Source: Auanema rhodensis (Eukaryota > Nematoda > Chromadorea > Rhabditida > Rhabditidae). From it: a stretch of 64,000 nucleotides of DNA. This document shows positions 1 through 9,580 of this stretch, one piece after another (the first letter of the stretch is position 1; every line of letters starts with the position of its first letter). The DNA is taken from positions 18,987,638 through 19,051,637 of the forward strand of contig OZ059900.1 in the NCBI GenBank assembly GCA_964057225.1. The letters run 5' to 3'. A model generated the notes under the pieces. The model had not been told where the DNA came from, ran no database searches, and was given only the letters and a program-made list of their open reading frames with translations. Position numbers and translations under genes: made by a program.

Positions 1-6
1 ATAAAA

Positions 7-24
7 TATTTCTCATGGGAAATA
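7..24. other. Dyad 1 of monomer: 6-bp arms, 6-bp spacer
   Basis: TATTTC at 7-12 and GAAATA at 19-24 are perfect inverted arms around tcatgg. The paired changes C12T and G18A in some monomers (for example 12660, 21212, 28735, 42416) alter one arm base and one spacer base, so they are not compensatory. Confidence 0.6.
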
Positions 25-51
25 CTGTGTTTTTGTATTTTTCTAGTGTTC

Positions 52-66
52 AGCATGTAAAATGCT
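52..66. other. Dyad 2 of monomer: 5-bp arms, 5-bp loop
   Basis: AGCAT at 52-56 and ATGCT at 62-66 flank gtaaa. The right arm is broken by C65T in module A monomers and by C65G near 47.6, 50.0, 60.9 and 62.3 kb; A59G changes only the loop. Confidence 0.6.
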
Positions 67-91
67 TCATTTTAGTATGTAACACGCTGAA

Positions 92-108
92 ATTCGTTGC
101 ATTTGACG
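92..108 (+). other. CENP-B-box-like 17-mer in the monomer (weak match)
   Basis: The sequence attcgttgcatttgacg matches the known primate CENP-B box (YTTCGTTGGAARCGGGA) at 9 of 17 positions, including the contiguous TTCGTTG. Of the nine bases usually treated as essential (NTTCGNNNNANNCGGGN) it keeps TTCG, the central A and one G of CGGG, six of nine. The CGGG half is therefore mostly missing. It recurs in nearly every monomer; a few copies are altered inside it (for example position 101 A to T at 48572 and 50966). It may be chance, or a site for a different centromere protein. Confidence 0.2.
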
Positions 109-122
109 ACTCATATGAACAA

Positions 123-132
123 AAATCGATTT
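123..132. other. Dyad 3 of monomer: perfect 10-bp palindrome
   Basis: AAATCGATTT is self-complementary and contains one of the CpG sites and a ClaI site (ATCGAT). T130A destroys it in several D-type monomers (12660, 13002, 21212, 26683, 27367, 28735, 42416). Confidence 0.8.
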
Positions 133-151
133 AATCAATATTAGCCATAAG

Positions 152-161
152 GGGCGTGCCC
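152..161. other. Dyad 4 of monomer: GC-rich GGGC-GT-GCCC
   Basis: Four-base GC arms with a two-base spacer sit inside the only GC-rich core of an A+T-rich monomer. Across 187 copies I noticed only two substitutions in positions 147-170: G153A near 39493 and A167G near 17957. This makes it one of the least variable stretches of the monomer, judged by eye. Confidence 0.6.
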
Positions 162-198
162 TCAGAATATGCTAATTTCCTTAATTTTCTAACCCCTG

Positions 199-205
199 TT
201 TTTTT
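199..205. repeat. T-tract of the monomer, length-variable (6-9 T)
   Basis: Seven T is the usual length. Eight T occurs in the monomers starting at 3079, 4448, 5475, 8554, 9581, 16422, 18133, 35917, 36601, 36944, 37287, 53360, 54045, 54388 and 54731, and nine T in 55758. Six T occurs in 39341, 40708, 41049, 57470, 58495, 59178, 59861 and 60886. Except for a one-base loss in 23264-23604, this tract explains all length variation that I found. Every 8T or 9T copy also carries G234A, whereas no 6T copy does. Confidence 0.9.
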
Positions 206-312
206 GTCGTGAAAGTGGAACTAGACGTTGTACGAACAATTTTGAGCTAAGTTTCATTGACATTGCATGAGTTTGAACACATGAAATCGTAAGTCAAAAC
301 CTTGTTTACAGC

Positions 313-334
313 GAAATTTCCAAAAACTGGTTTT
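313..334. other. Dyad cluster 5 of monomer: GAAATTTC and AAAAC-TG-GTTTT
   Basis: A perfect 8-bp palindrome (313-320) is followed two bases later by 5-bp inverted arms at 323-327 and 330-334. The second dyad is broken by A326T in some monomers (1027, 6502, 26683, 28735, 42416) and by T331G in two (34207 and 51650). Confidence 0.6.
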
Positions 335-2736
335 CCAGCATAATAAAATATTTCTCATGGGAAATACTGTGTTTTTGTTTTTTTCTAGTGTTCAGCATGT
401 AAAATGCTTCATTTTAGTATGTAACACGCAGAAATTCGTTGCATTTGACGACTCATATGAACAAAAATCGATTTAATCATTATTAGCCATAAGGGGCGTG
501 CCCTCAGAATATGCTAATTTCCTTAATTTTCTAACCCCTGTTTTTTTGTCGTGAAAGTGGAACTAGACGTTGTACGAACAATTTTGAGCTAGGTTTCATT
601 GACATTGCATGAGTTTGAACACATGAAATCGTAAGTCAAAACCTTGTTTACAGCGAAATTTCCAAAAACTGGTTTTCCAGCATAATAAAATATTTCTCAT
701 GGGAAATACTGTGTTTTTGTATTTTTCTAGTGTTCAGCATGTAAAATGTTTCATTTTAGTATGTAACACGCTGAAATTCGTTGCATTTGACGACTCATAT
801 GAACAAAAATCGATTTAATCAATATTAGCCATAAGGGGCGTGCCCTCAGAATATGCTAATTTCCTTAATTTTCTAACCCCTGTTTTTTTGTCGTGAAAGT
901 GGAACTAGACGTTGTACGAACAATTTTGAGCTAGGTTTCATTGACATTGCATGAGTTTGAACACATGAAATCGTAAGTCAAAACCTTGTTTACAGCGAAA
1001 TTTCCAAAAACTGGTTTTCCAGCATAATAAAATATTTCTCATGGGAAATACTGTGTTTTTGTATTTTTCTAGTGTTCAGCATGTAAAATGCTTCATTTTA
1101 GTATGTAACACGCTGAAATTCGTTGCATTTGACGACTCATATGAACAAAAATCGATTTAATCAATATTAGCCATAAGGGGCGTGCCCTCAGAATATGCTA
1201 ATTTCCTTAATTTTCTAACCCCTGTTTTTTTGTCGTGAAAGTGGAACTAGACGTTGTACGAACAATTTTGAGCTAGGTTTCATTGACATTGCATGAGTTT
1301 GAACACATGAAATCGTAAGTCAAAACCTTGTTTACAGCGAAATTTCCAAAATCTGGTTTTCCAGCATAATAAAATATTTCTCATGGGAAATACTGTGTTT
1401 TTGTATTTTTCTAGTGTTCAGCATGTAAAATGCTTCATTTTAGTATGTAACACGCTGAAATTCGTTGCATTTGACGACTCATATGAACAAAAATCGATTT
1501 AATCAATATTAGCCATAAGGGGCGTGCCCTCAGAATATGCTAATTTCCTTAATTTTCTAACCCCTGTTTTTTTGTCGTGAAAGTGGAACTAGACGTTGTA
1601 CGAACAATTTTGAGCTAAGTTTCATTGACATTGCATGAGTTTGAACACATGAAATCGTAAGTCAAAACCTTGTTTACAGCGAAATTTCCAAAAACTGGTT
1701 TTCCAGCATAATAAAATATTTCTCATGGGAAATACTGTGTTTTTGTTTTTTTCTAGTGTTCAGCATGTAAAATGCTTCATTTTAGTATGTAACACGCAGA
1801 AATTCGTTGCATTTGACGACTCATATGAACAAAAATCGATTTAATCATTATTAGCCATAAGGGGCGTGCCCTCAGAATATGCTAATTTCCTTAATTTTCT
1901 AACCCCTGTTTTTTTGTCGTGAAAGTGGAACTAGACGTTGTACGAACAATTTTGAGCTAGGTTTCATTGACATTGCATGAGTTTGAACACATGAAATCGT
2001 AAGTCAAAACCTTGTTTACAGCGAAATTTCCAAAAACTGGTTTTCCAGCATAATAAAATATTTCTCATGGGAAATACTGTGTTTTTGTATTTTTCTAGTG
2101 TTCAGCATGTAAAATGTTTCATTTTAGTATGTAACACGCTGAAATTCGTTGCATTTGACGACTCATATGAACAAAAATCGATTTAATCAATATTAGCCAT
2201 AAGGGGCGTGCCCTCAGAATATGCTAATTTCCTTAATTTTCTAACCCCTGTTTTTTTGTCGTGAAAGTGGAACTAGACGTTGTACGAACAATTTTGAGCT
2301 AGGTTTCATTGACATTGCATGAGTTTGAACACATGAAATCGTAAGTCAAAACCTTGTTTACAGCGAAATTTCCAAAAACTGGTTTTCCAGCATAATAAAA
2401 TATTTCTCATGGGAAATACTGTGTTTTTGTATTTTTCTAGTGTTCAGCATGTAAAATGCTTCATTTTAGTATGTAACACGCTGAAATTCGTTGCATTTGA
2501 CGACTCATATGAACAAAAATCGATTTAATCAATATTAGCCATAAGGGGCGTGCCCTCAGAATATGCTAATTTCCTTAATTTTCTAACCCCTGTTTTTTTG
2601 TCGTGAAAGTGGAACTAGACGTTGTACGAACAATTTTGAGCTAGGTTTCATTGACATTGCATGAGTTTGAACACATGAAATCGTAAGTCAAAACCTTGTT
2701 TACAGCGAAATTTCCAAAAACTGGTTTTCCAGCATA

Positions 2737-5474
2737 ATAAAATATTTCTCATGGGAAATACTGTGTTTTTGTATTTTTCTAGTGTTCAGCATGTAAAATG
2801 CTTCATTTTAGTATGTAACACGCTGAAATTCGTTGCATTTGACGACTCATATGAACAAAAATCGATTTAATCAATATTAGCTATAAGGGGCGTGCCCTCA
2901 GAATATGCTAATTTCCTTAATTTTCTAACCCCTGTTTTTTTGTCGTGAAAGTGGAACTAGACGTTGTACGAACAATTTTGAGCTAAGTTTCATTGACATT
3001 GCATGAGTTTGAACACATGAAATCGTAAGTCAAAACCTTGTTTACAGCGAAATTTCCAAAAACTGGTTTTCCAGCATGATAAAATATTTCTCATGGGAAA
3101 TACTGTGTTTTTGTATTTTTCTAGTGTTCAGCATGTGAAATGCTTCATTTTAGTATGTAACACGCTGAAATTCGTTGCATTTGACGACTCATATGAACAA
3201 AAATCGATTTAATCAATATTAGCCATAAGGGGCGTGCCCTCAGAATATACTAATTTCCTTAATTTTCTAACCCCTGTTTTTTTTGTCGTGAAAGTGGAAC
3301 TAGACGTTGTACAAACAATTTTGAGCTAGGTTTCATTGACATTGCATGAGTTTGAACACATGAAATCGTAAGTCAAAACCTTGTTTACAGCGAAATTTCC
3401 AAAAACTGGTTTTCCAGCATAATAAAATATTTCTCATGGGAAATACTGTGTTTTTGTTTTTTTCTAGTGTTCAGCATGTAAAATGCTTCATTTTAGTATG
3501 TAACACGCTGAAATTCGTTGCATTTGACGACTCATATGAACAAAAATCGATTTAATCAATATTAGCCATAAGGGGCGTGCCCTCAGAATATACTAATTTC
3601 CTTAATTTTCTAACCCCTGTTTTTTTGTCGTGAAAGTGGAACTAGACGTTGTACGAACAATTTTGAGCTAGGTTTCATTGACATTGCATGAGTTTGAACA
3701 CATGAAATCGTAAGTCAAAACCTTGTTTACAGCGAAATTTCCAAAAACTGGTTTTCCAGCATAATAAAATATTTCTCATGGGAAATACTGTGTTTTTGTA
3801 TTTTTCTAGTGTTCAGCATGTAAAATGCTTCATTTTAGTATGTAACACGCTGAAATTCGTTGCATTTGACGACTCATATGAACAAAAATCGATTTAATCA
3901 ATATTAGCCATAAGGGGCGTGCCCTCAGAATATGCTAATTTCCTTAATTTTCTAACCCCTGTTTTTTTGTCGTGAAAGTGGAACTAGACGTTGTACGAAC
4001 AATTTTGAGCTAGGTTTCATTGACATTGCATGAGTTTGAACACATGAAATCGTAAGTCAAAACCTTGTTTACAGCGAAATTTCCAAAAACTGGTTTTCCA
4101 GCATAATAAAATATTTCTCATGGGAAATACTGTGTTTTTGTATTTTTCTAGTGTTCAGCATGTAAAATGCTTCATTTTAGTATGTAACACGCTGAAATTC
4201 GTTGCATTTGACGACTCATATGAACAAAAATCGATTTAATCAATATTAGCTATAAGGGGCGTGCCCTCAGAATATGCTAATTTCCTTAATTTTCTAACCC
4301 CTGTTTTTTTGTCGTGAAAGTGGAACTAGACGTTGTACGAACAATTTTGAGCTAAGTTTCATTGACATTGCATGAGTTTGAACACATGAAATCGTAAGTC
4401 AAAACCTTGTTTACAGCGAAATTTCCAAAAACTGGTTTTCCAGCATGATAAAATATTTCTCATGGGAAATACTGTGTTTTTGTATTTTTCTAGTGTTCAG
4501 CATGTGAAATGCTTCATTTTAGTATGTAACACGCTGAAATTCGTTGCATTTGACGACTCATATGAACAAAAATCGATTTAATCAATATTAGCCATAAGGG
4601 GCGTGCCCTCAGAATATACTAATTTCCTTAATTTTCTAACCCCTGTTTTTTTTGTCGTGAAAGTGGAACTAGACGTTGTACAAACAATTTTGAGCTAGGT
4701 TTCATTGACATTGCATGAGTTTGAACACATGAAATCGTAAGTCAAAACCTTGTTTACAGCGAAATTTCCAAAAACTGGTTTTCCAGCATAATAAAATATT
4801 TCTCATGGGAAATACTGTGTTTTTGTTTTTTTCTAGTGTTCAGCATGTAAAATGCTTCATTTTAGTATGTAACACGCTGAAATTCGTTGCATTTGACGAC
4901 TCATATGAACAAAAATCGATTTAATCAATATTAGCCATAAGGGGCGTGCCCTCAGAATATACTAATTTCCTTAATTTTCTAACCCCTGTTTTTTTGTCGT
5001 GAAAGTGGAACTAGACGTTGTACGAACAATTTTGAGCTAGGTTTCATTGACATTGCATGAGTTTGAACACATGAAATCGTAAGTCAAAACCTTGTTTACA
5101 GCGAAATTTCCAAAAACTGGTTTTCCAGCATAATAAAATATTTCTCATGGGAAATACTGTGTTTTTGTATTTTTCTAGTGTTCAGCATGTAAAATGCTTC
5201 ATTTTAGTATGTAACACGCTGAAATTCGTTGCATTTGACGACTCATATGAACAAAAATCGATTTAATCAATATTAGCCATAAGGGGCGTGCCCTCAGAAT
5301 ATGCTAATTTCCTTAATTTTCTAACCCTTGTTTTTTTGTCGTGAAAGTGGAACTAGACGTTGTACAAACAATTTTGAGCTAGGTTTCATTGACATTGCAT
5401 GAGTTTGAACACATGAAATCGTAAGTCAAAACCTTGTTTACAGCGAAATTTCCAAAAACTGGTTTTCCAGCATG
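2737..5474. repeat. Higher-order module B, two tandem copies (4 monomers each)
   Basis: Copies are 2737-4105 and 4106-5474 (1369 bp each, with one 8T monomer). Order: C146T+G250A; a strongly marked monomer with G at the preceding junction base 342, A59G, G171A, 8T and G234A; A37T+G171A; and a variable fourth monomer (plain in the first copy, C196T+G234A in the second). Confidence 0.85.
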
Positions 5475-6843
5475 ATAAAATATTTCTCATGGGAAATACT
5501 GTGTTTTTGTATTTTTCTAGTGTTCAGCATGTGAAATGCTTCATTTTAGTATGTAACACGCTGAAATTCGTTGCATTTGACGACTCATATGAACAAAAAT
5601 CGATTTAATCAATATTAGCCATAAGGGGCGTGCCCTCAGAATATACTAATTTCCTTAATTTTCTAACCCCTGTTTTTTTTGTCGTGAAAGTGGAACTAGA
5701 CGTTGTACAAACAATTTTGAGCTAGGTTTCATTGACATTGCATGAGTTTGAACACATGAAATCGTAAGTCAAAACCTTGTTTACAGCGAAATTTCCAAAA
5801 ACTGGTTTTCCAGCATAATAAAATATTTCTCATGGGAAATACTGTGTTTTTGTATTTTTCTAGTGTTCAGCATGTAAAATGCTTCATTTTAGTATGTAAC
5901 ACGCTGAAATTCGTTGCATTTGACGACTCATATGAACAAAAATCGATTTAATCATTATTAGCCATAAGGGGCGTGCCCTCAGAATATGCTAATTTCCTTA
6001 ATTTTCTAACCCCTGTTTTTTTGTCGTGAAAGTGGAACTAGACGTTGTACGAACAATTTTGAGCTAGGTTTCATTGACATTGCATGAGTTTGAACACATG
6101 AAATCGTAAGTCAAAACCTTGTTTACAGCGAAATTTCCAAAAACTGGTTTTCCAGCATAATAAAATATTTCTCATGGGAAATACTGTGTTTTTGTATTTT
6201 TCTAGTGTTCAGCATGTAAAATGCTTCATTTTAGTATGTAACACGCTGAAATTCGTTGCATTTGACGACTCATATGAACAAAAATCGATTTAATCAATAT
6301 TAGCCATAAGGGGCGTGCCCTCAGAATATGCTAATTTCCTTAATTTTCTAACCCCTGTTTTTTTGTCGTGAAAGTGGAACTAGACGTTGTACGAACAATT
6401 TTGAGCTAAGTTTCATTGACATTGCATGAGTTTGAACACATGAAATCGTAAGTCAAAACCTTGTTTACAGCGAAATTTCCAAAAACTGGTTTTCCAGCAT
6501 AATAAAATATTTCTCATGGGAAATACTGTGTTTTTGTATTTTTCTAGTGTTCAGCATGTAAAATGCTTCATTTTAGTATGTAACACGCTGAAATTCGTTG
6601 CATTTGACGACTCATATGAACAAAAATCGATTTAATCAATATTAGCCATAAGGGGCGTGCCCTCAGAATATGCTAATTTCCTTAATTTTCTAACCCCTGT
6701 TTTTTTGTCGTGAAAGTGGAACTAGACGTTGTACGAACAATTTTGAGCTAGGTTTCATTGACATTGCATGAGTTTGAACACATGAAATCGTAAGTCAAAA
6801 CCTTGTTTACAGCGAAATTTCCAAAATCTGGTTTTCCAGCATA
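5475..6843. repeat. Four-monomer linker (B-type, A138T, G250A, A326T)
   Basis: Starts with the marked B monomer (junction G, A59G, G171A, 8T, G234A) at 5475, then A138T at 5818, G250A at 6160 and A326T at 6502. The pair marked-B then A138T recurs at 9581-10265 and 18133-18817, so it is a repeated junction between modules. Confidence 0.75.
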
Positions 6844-8211
6844 ATAAAATATTTCTCATGGGAAATACTGTGTTTTTGTATTTTTCTAGTGTTCAGCATG
6901 TAAAATGCTTCATTTTAGTATGTAACACGCTGAAATTCGTTGCATTTGACGACTCATATGAACAAAAATCGATTTAATCAATATTAGCCATAAGGGGCGT
7001 GCCCTCAGAATATGCTAATTTCCTTAATTTTCTAACCCCTGTTTTTTTGTCGTGAAAGTGGAACTAGACGTTGTACGAACAATTTTGAGCTAAGTTTCAT
7101 TGACATTGCATGAGTTTGAACACATGAAATCGTAAGTCAAAACCTTGTTTACAGCGAAATTTCCAAAAACTGGTTTTCCAGCATAATAAAATATTTCTCA
7201 TGGGAAATACTGTGTTTTTGTTTTTTTCTAGTGTTCAGCATGTAAAATGCTTCATTTTAGTATGTAACACGCAGAAATTCGTTGCATTTGACGACTCATA
7301 TGAACAAAAATCGATTTAATCATTATTAGCCATAAGGGGCGTGCCCTCAGAATATGCTAATTTCCTTAATTTTCTAACCCCTGTTTTTTTGTCGTGAAAG
7401 TGGAACTAGACGTTGTACGAACAATTTTGAGCTAGGTTTCATTGACATTGCATGAGTTTGAACACATGAAATCGTAAGTCAAAACCTTGTTTACAGCGAA
7501 ATTTCCAAAAACTGGTTTTCCAGCATAATAAAATATTTCTCATGGGAAATACTGTGTTTTTGTATTTTTCTAGTGTTCAGCATGTAAAATGTTTCATTTT
7601 AGTATGTAACACGCTGAAATTCGTTGCATTTGACGACTCATATGAACAAAAATCGATTTAATCAATATTAGCCATAAGGGGCGTGCCCTCAGAATATGCT
7701 AATTTCCTTAATTTTCTAACCCCTGTTTTTTTGTCGTGAAAGTGGAACTAGACGTTGTACGAACAATTTTGAGCTAGGTTTCATTGACATTGCATGAGTT
7801 TGAACACATGAAATCGTAAGTCAAAACCTTGTTTACAGCGAAATTTCCAAAAACTGGTTTTCCAGCATAATAAAATATTTCTCATGGGAAATACTGTGTT
7901 TTTGTATTTTTCTAGTGTTCAGCATGTAAAATGCTTCATTTTAGTATGTAACACGCTGAAATTCGTTGCATTTGACGACTCATATGAACAAAAATCGATT
8001 TAATCAATATTAGCCATAAGGGGCGTGCCCTCAGAATATGCTAATTTCCTTAATTTTCTAACCCCTGTTTTTTTGTCGTGAAAGTGGAACTAGACGTTGT
8101 ACGAACAATTTTGAGCTAGGTTTCATTGACATTGCATGAGTTTGAACACATGAAATCGTAAGTCAAAACCTTGTTTACAGCGAAATTTCCAAAAACTGGT
8201 TTTCCAGCATA
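6844..8211. repeat. Module A, third copy
   Basis: The four monomers G250A; A37T+T88A+A138T; C65T; plain appear in the same order as at 1-1368. Confidence 0.85.
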
Positions 8212-9580
8212 ATAAAATATTTCTCATGGGAAATACTGTGTTTTTGTATTTTTCTAGTGTTCAGCATGTAAAATGCTTCATTTTAGTATGTAACACGCTG
8301 AAATTCGTTGCATTTGACGACTCATATGAACAAAAATCGATTTAATCAATATTAGCTATAAGGGGCGTGCCCTCAGAATATGCTAATTTCCTTAATTTTC
8401 TAACCCCTGTTTTTTTGTCGTGAAAGTGGAACTAGACGTTGTACGAACAATTTTGAGCTAAGTTTCATTGACATTGCATGAGTTTGAACACATGAAATCG
8501 TAAGTCAAAACCTTGTTTACAGCGAAATTTCCAAAAACTGGTTTTCCAGCATGATAAAATATTTCTCATGGGAAATACTGTGTTTTTGTATTTTTCTAGT
8601 GTTCAGCATGTGAAATGCTTCATTTTAGTTTGTAACACGCTGAAATTCGTTGCATTTGACGACTCATATGAACAAAAATCGATTTAATCAATATTAGCCA
8701 TAAGGGGCGTGCCCTCAGAATATACTAATTTCCTTAATTTTCTAACCCCTGTTTTTTTTGTCGTGAAAGTGGAACTAGACGTTGTACAAACAATTTTGAG
8801 CTAGGTTTCATTGACATTGCATGAGTTTGAACACATGAAATCGTAAGTCAAAACCTTGTTTACAGCGAAATTTCCAAAAACTGGTTTTCCAGCATAATAA
8901 AATATTTCTCATGGGAAATACTGTGTTTTTGTTTTTTTCTAGTGTTCAGCATGTAAAATGCTTCATTTTAGTATGTAACACGCTGAAATTCGTTGCATTT
9001 GACGACTCATATGAACAAAAATCGATTTAATCAATATTAGCCATAAGGGGCGTGCCCTCAGAATATACTAATTTCCTTAATTTTCTAACCCCTGTTTTTT
9101 TGTCGTGAAAGTGGAACTAGACGTTGTACGAACAATTTTGAGCTAGGTTTCATTGACATTGCATGAGTTTGAACACATGAAATCGTAAGTCAAAACCTTG
9201 TTTACAGCGAAATTTCCAAAAACTGGTTTTCCAGCATAATAAAATATTTCTCATGGGAAATACTGTGTTTTTGTATTTTTCTAGTGTTCAGCATGTAAAA
9301 TGCTTCATTTTAGTATGTAACACGCTGAAATTCGTTGCATTTGACGACTCATATGAACAAAAATCGATTTAATCAATATTAGCCATAAGGGGCGTGCCCT
9401 CAGAATATGCTAATTTCCTTAATTTTCTAACCCTTGTTTTTTTGTCGTGAAAGTGGAACTAGACGTTGTACAAACAATTTTGAGCTAGGTTTCATTGACA
9501 TTGCATGAGTTTGAACACATGAAATCGTAAGTCAAAACCTTGTTTACAGCGAAATTTCCAAAAACTGGTTTTCCAGCATG
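8212..9580. repeat. Module B, third copy
   Basis: Monomers C146T+G250A; marked B with 8T (8554, with a private A76T near 8629); A37T+G171A; C196T+G234A. It matches the second copy at 4106-5474. Confidence 0.85.

Larger units (their letters stand above)
1..342. repeat. Reference satellite monomer (phase used for all positions)
   Basis: This first complete copy defines the monomer numbering used here (monomer position 1 = base 1). Composition counted by hand is A 106, T 121, C 57, G 58, giving 33.6% GC. It has 10 CpG dinucleotides, at positions 85, 95, 107, 127, 155, 208, 226, 233, 288 and 312, against about 9.7 expected from base counts, so CpG is not depleted. It carries A at position 250 where most copies have G. 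The length is a multiple of three, but stops occur in all six frames. The 5' part is T-rich (30-43) and a GC-rich core lies at 151-161. Confidence 0.97.
1..2736. repeat. Higher-order module A, two tandem copies (4 monomers each)
   Basis: Copies are 1-1368 and 1369-2736. The order of monomer types is G250A; then A37T+T88A+A138T; then C65T; then a near-consensus monomer. The two copies match at these markers; the last monomer of the first copy also has A326T. The same four-monomer string recurs at 6844-8211, 10266-11633 and 18818-20185. Confidence 0.85.

Noticed and set aside
15-134. 39-codon ATG open frame on the + strand present in most monomers (ATG at 15, TAA at 132)
   Set aside because: It is short, has no recognisable product or ribosome-binding context, and is explained by chance in a repeated sequence. 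The widest open stretch in that frame is only about 63 codons, crossing the monomer boundary.
199-205. T-tract as a rho-independent or Pol III terminator
   Set aside because: No GC-rich stem directly precedes it and there is no gene upstream; it is better described as a length-variable homopolymer.
270-278. Pol III B-box-like sequence on the minus strand (GTTCAAACT)
   Set aside because: It matches eight of nine positions of GWTCRANNC, with the final C missing, and I found no A box or tRNA/SINE structure at a suitable distance.
313-320. Heat-shock-element-like GAAnnTTC
   Set aside because: Only two of the three or more alternating GAA units needed for a good element are present, and this palindrome is expected often in A+T-rich DNA.
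1-342. Primate alpha satellite (171-bp monomer, about 342-bp dimers in New World monkeys)
   Set aside because: The length fits, but apart from short words such as a T-tract followed by AAGTGGA I see no convincing similarity to the alpha consensus, the CENP-B box is poor, and CpG is not depleted.
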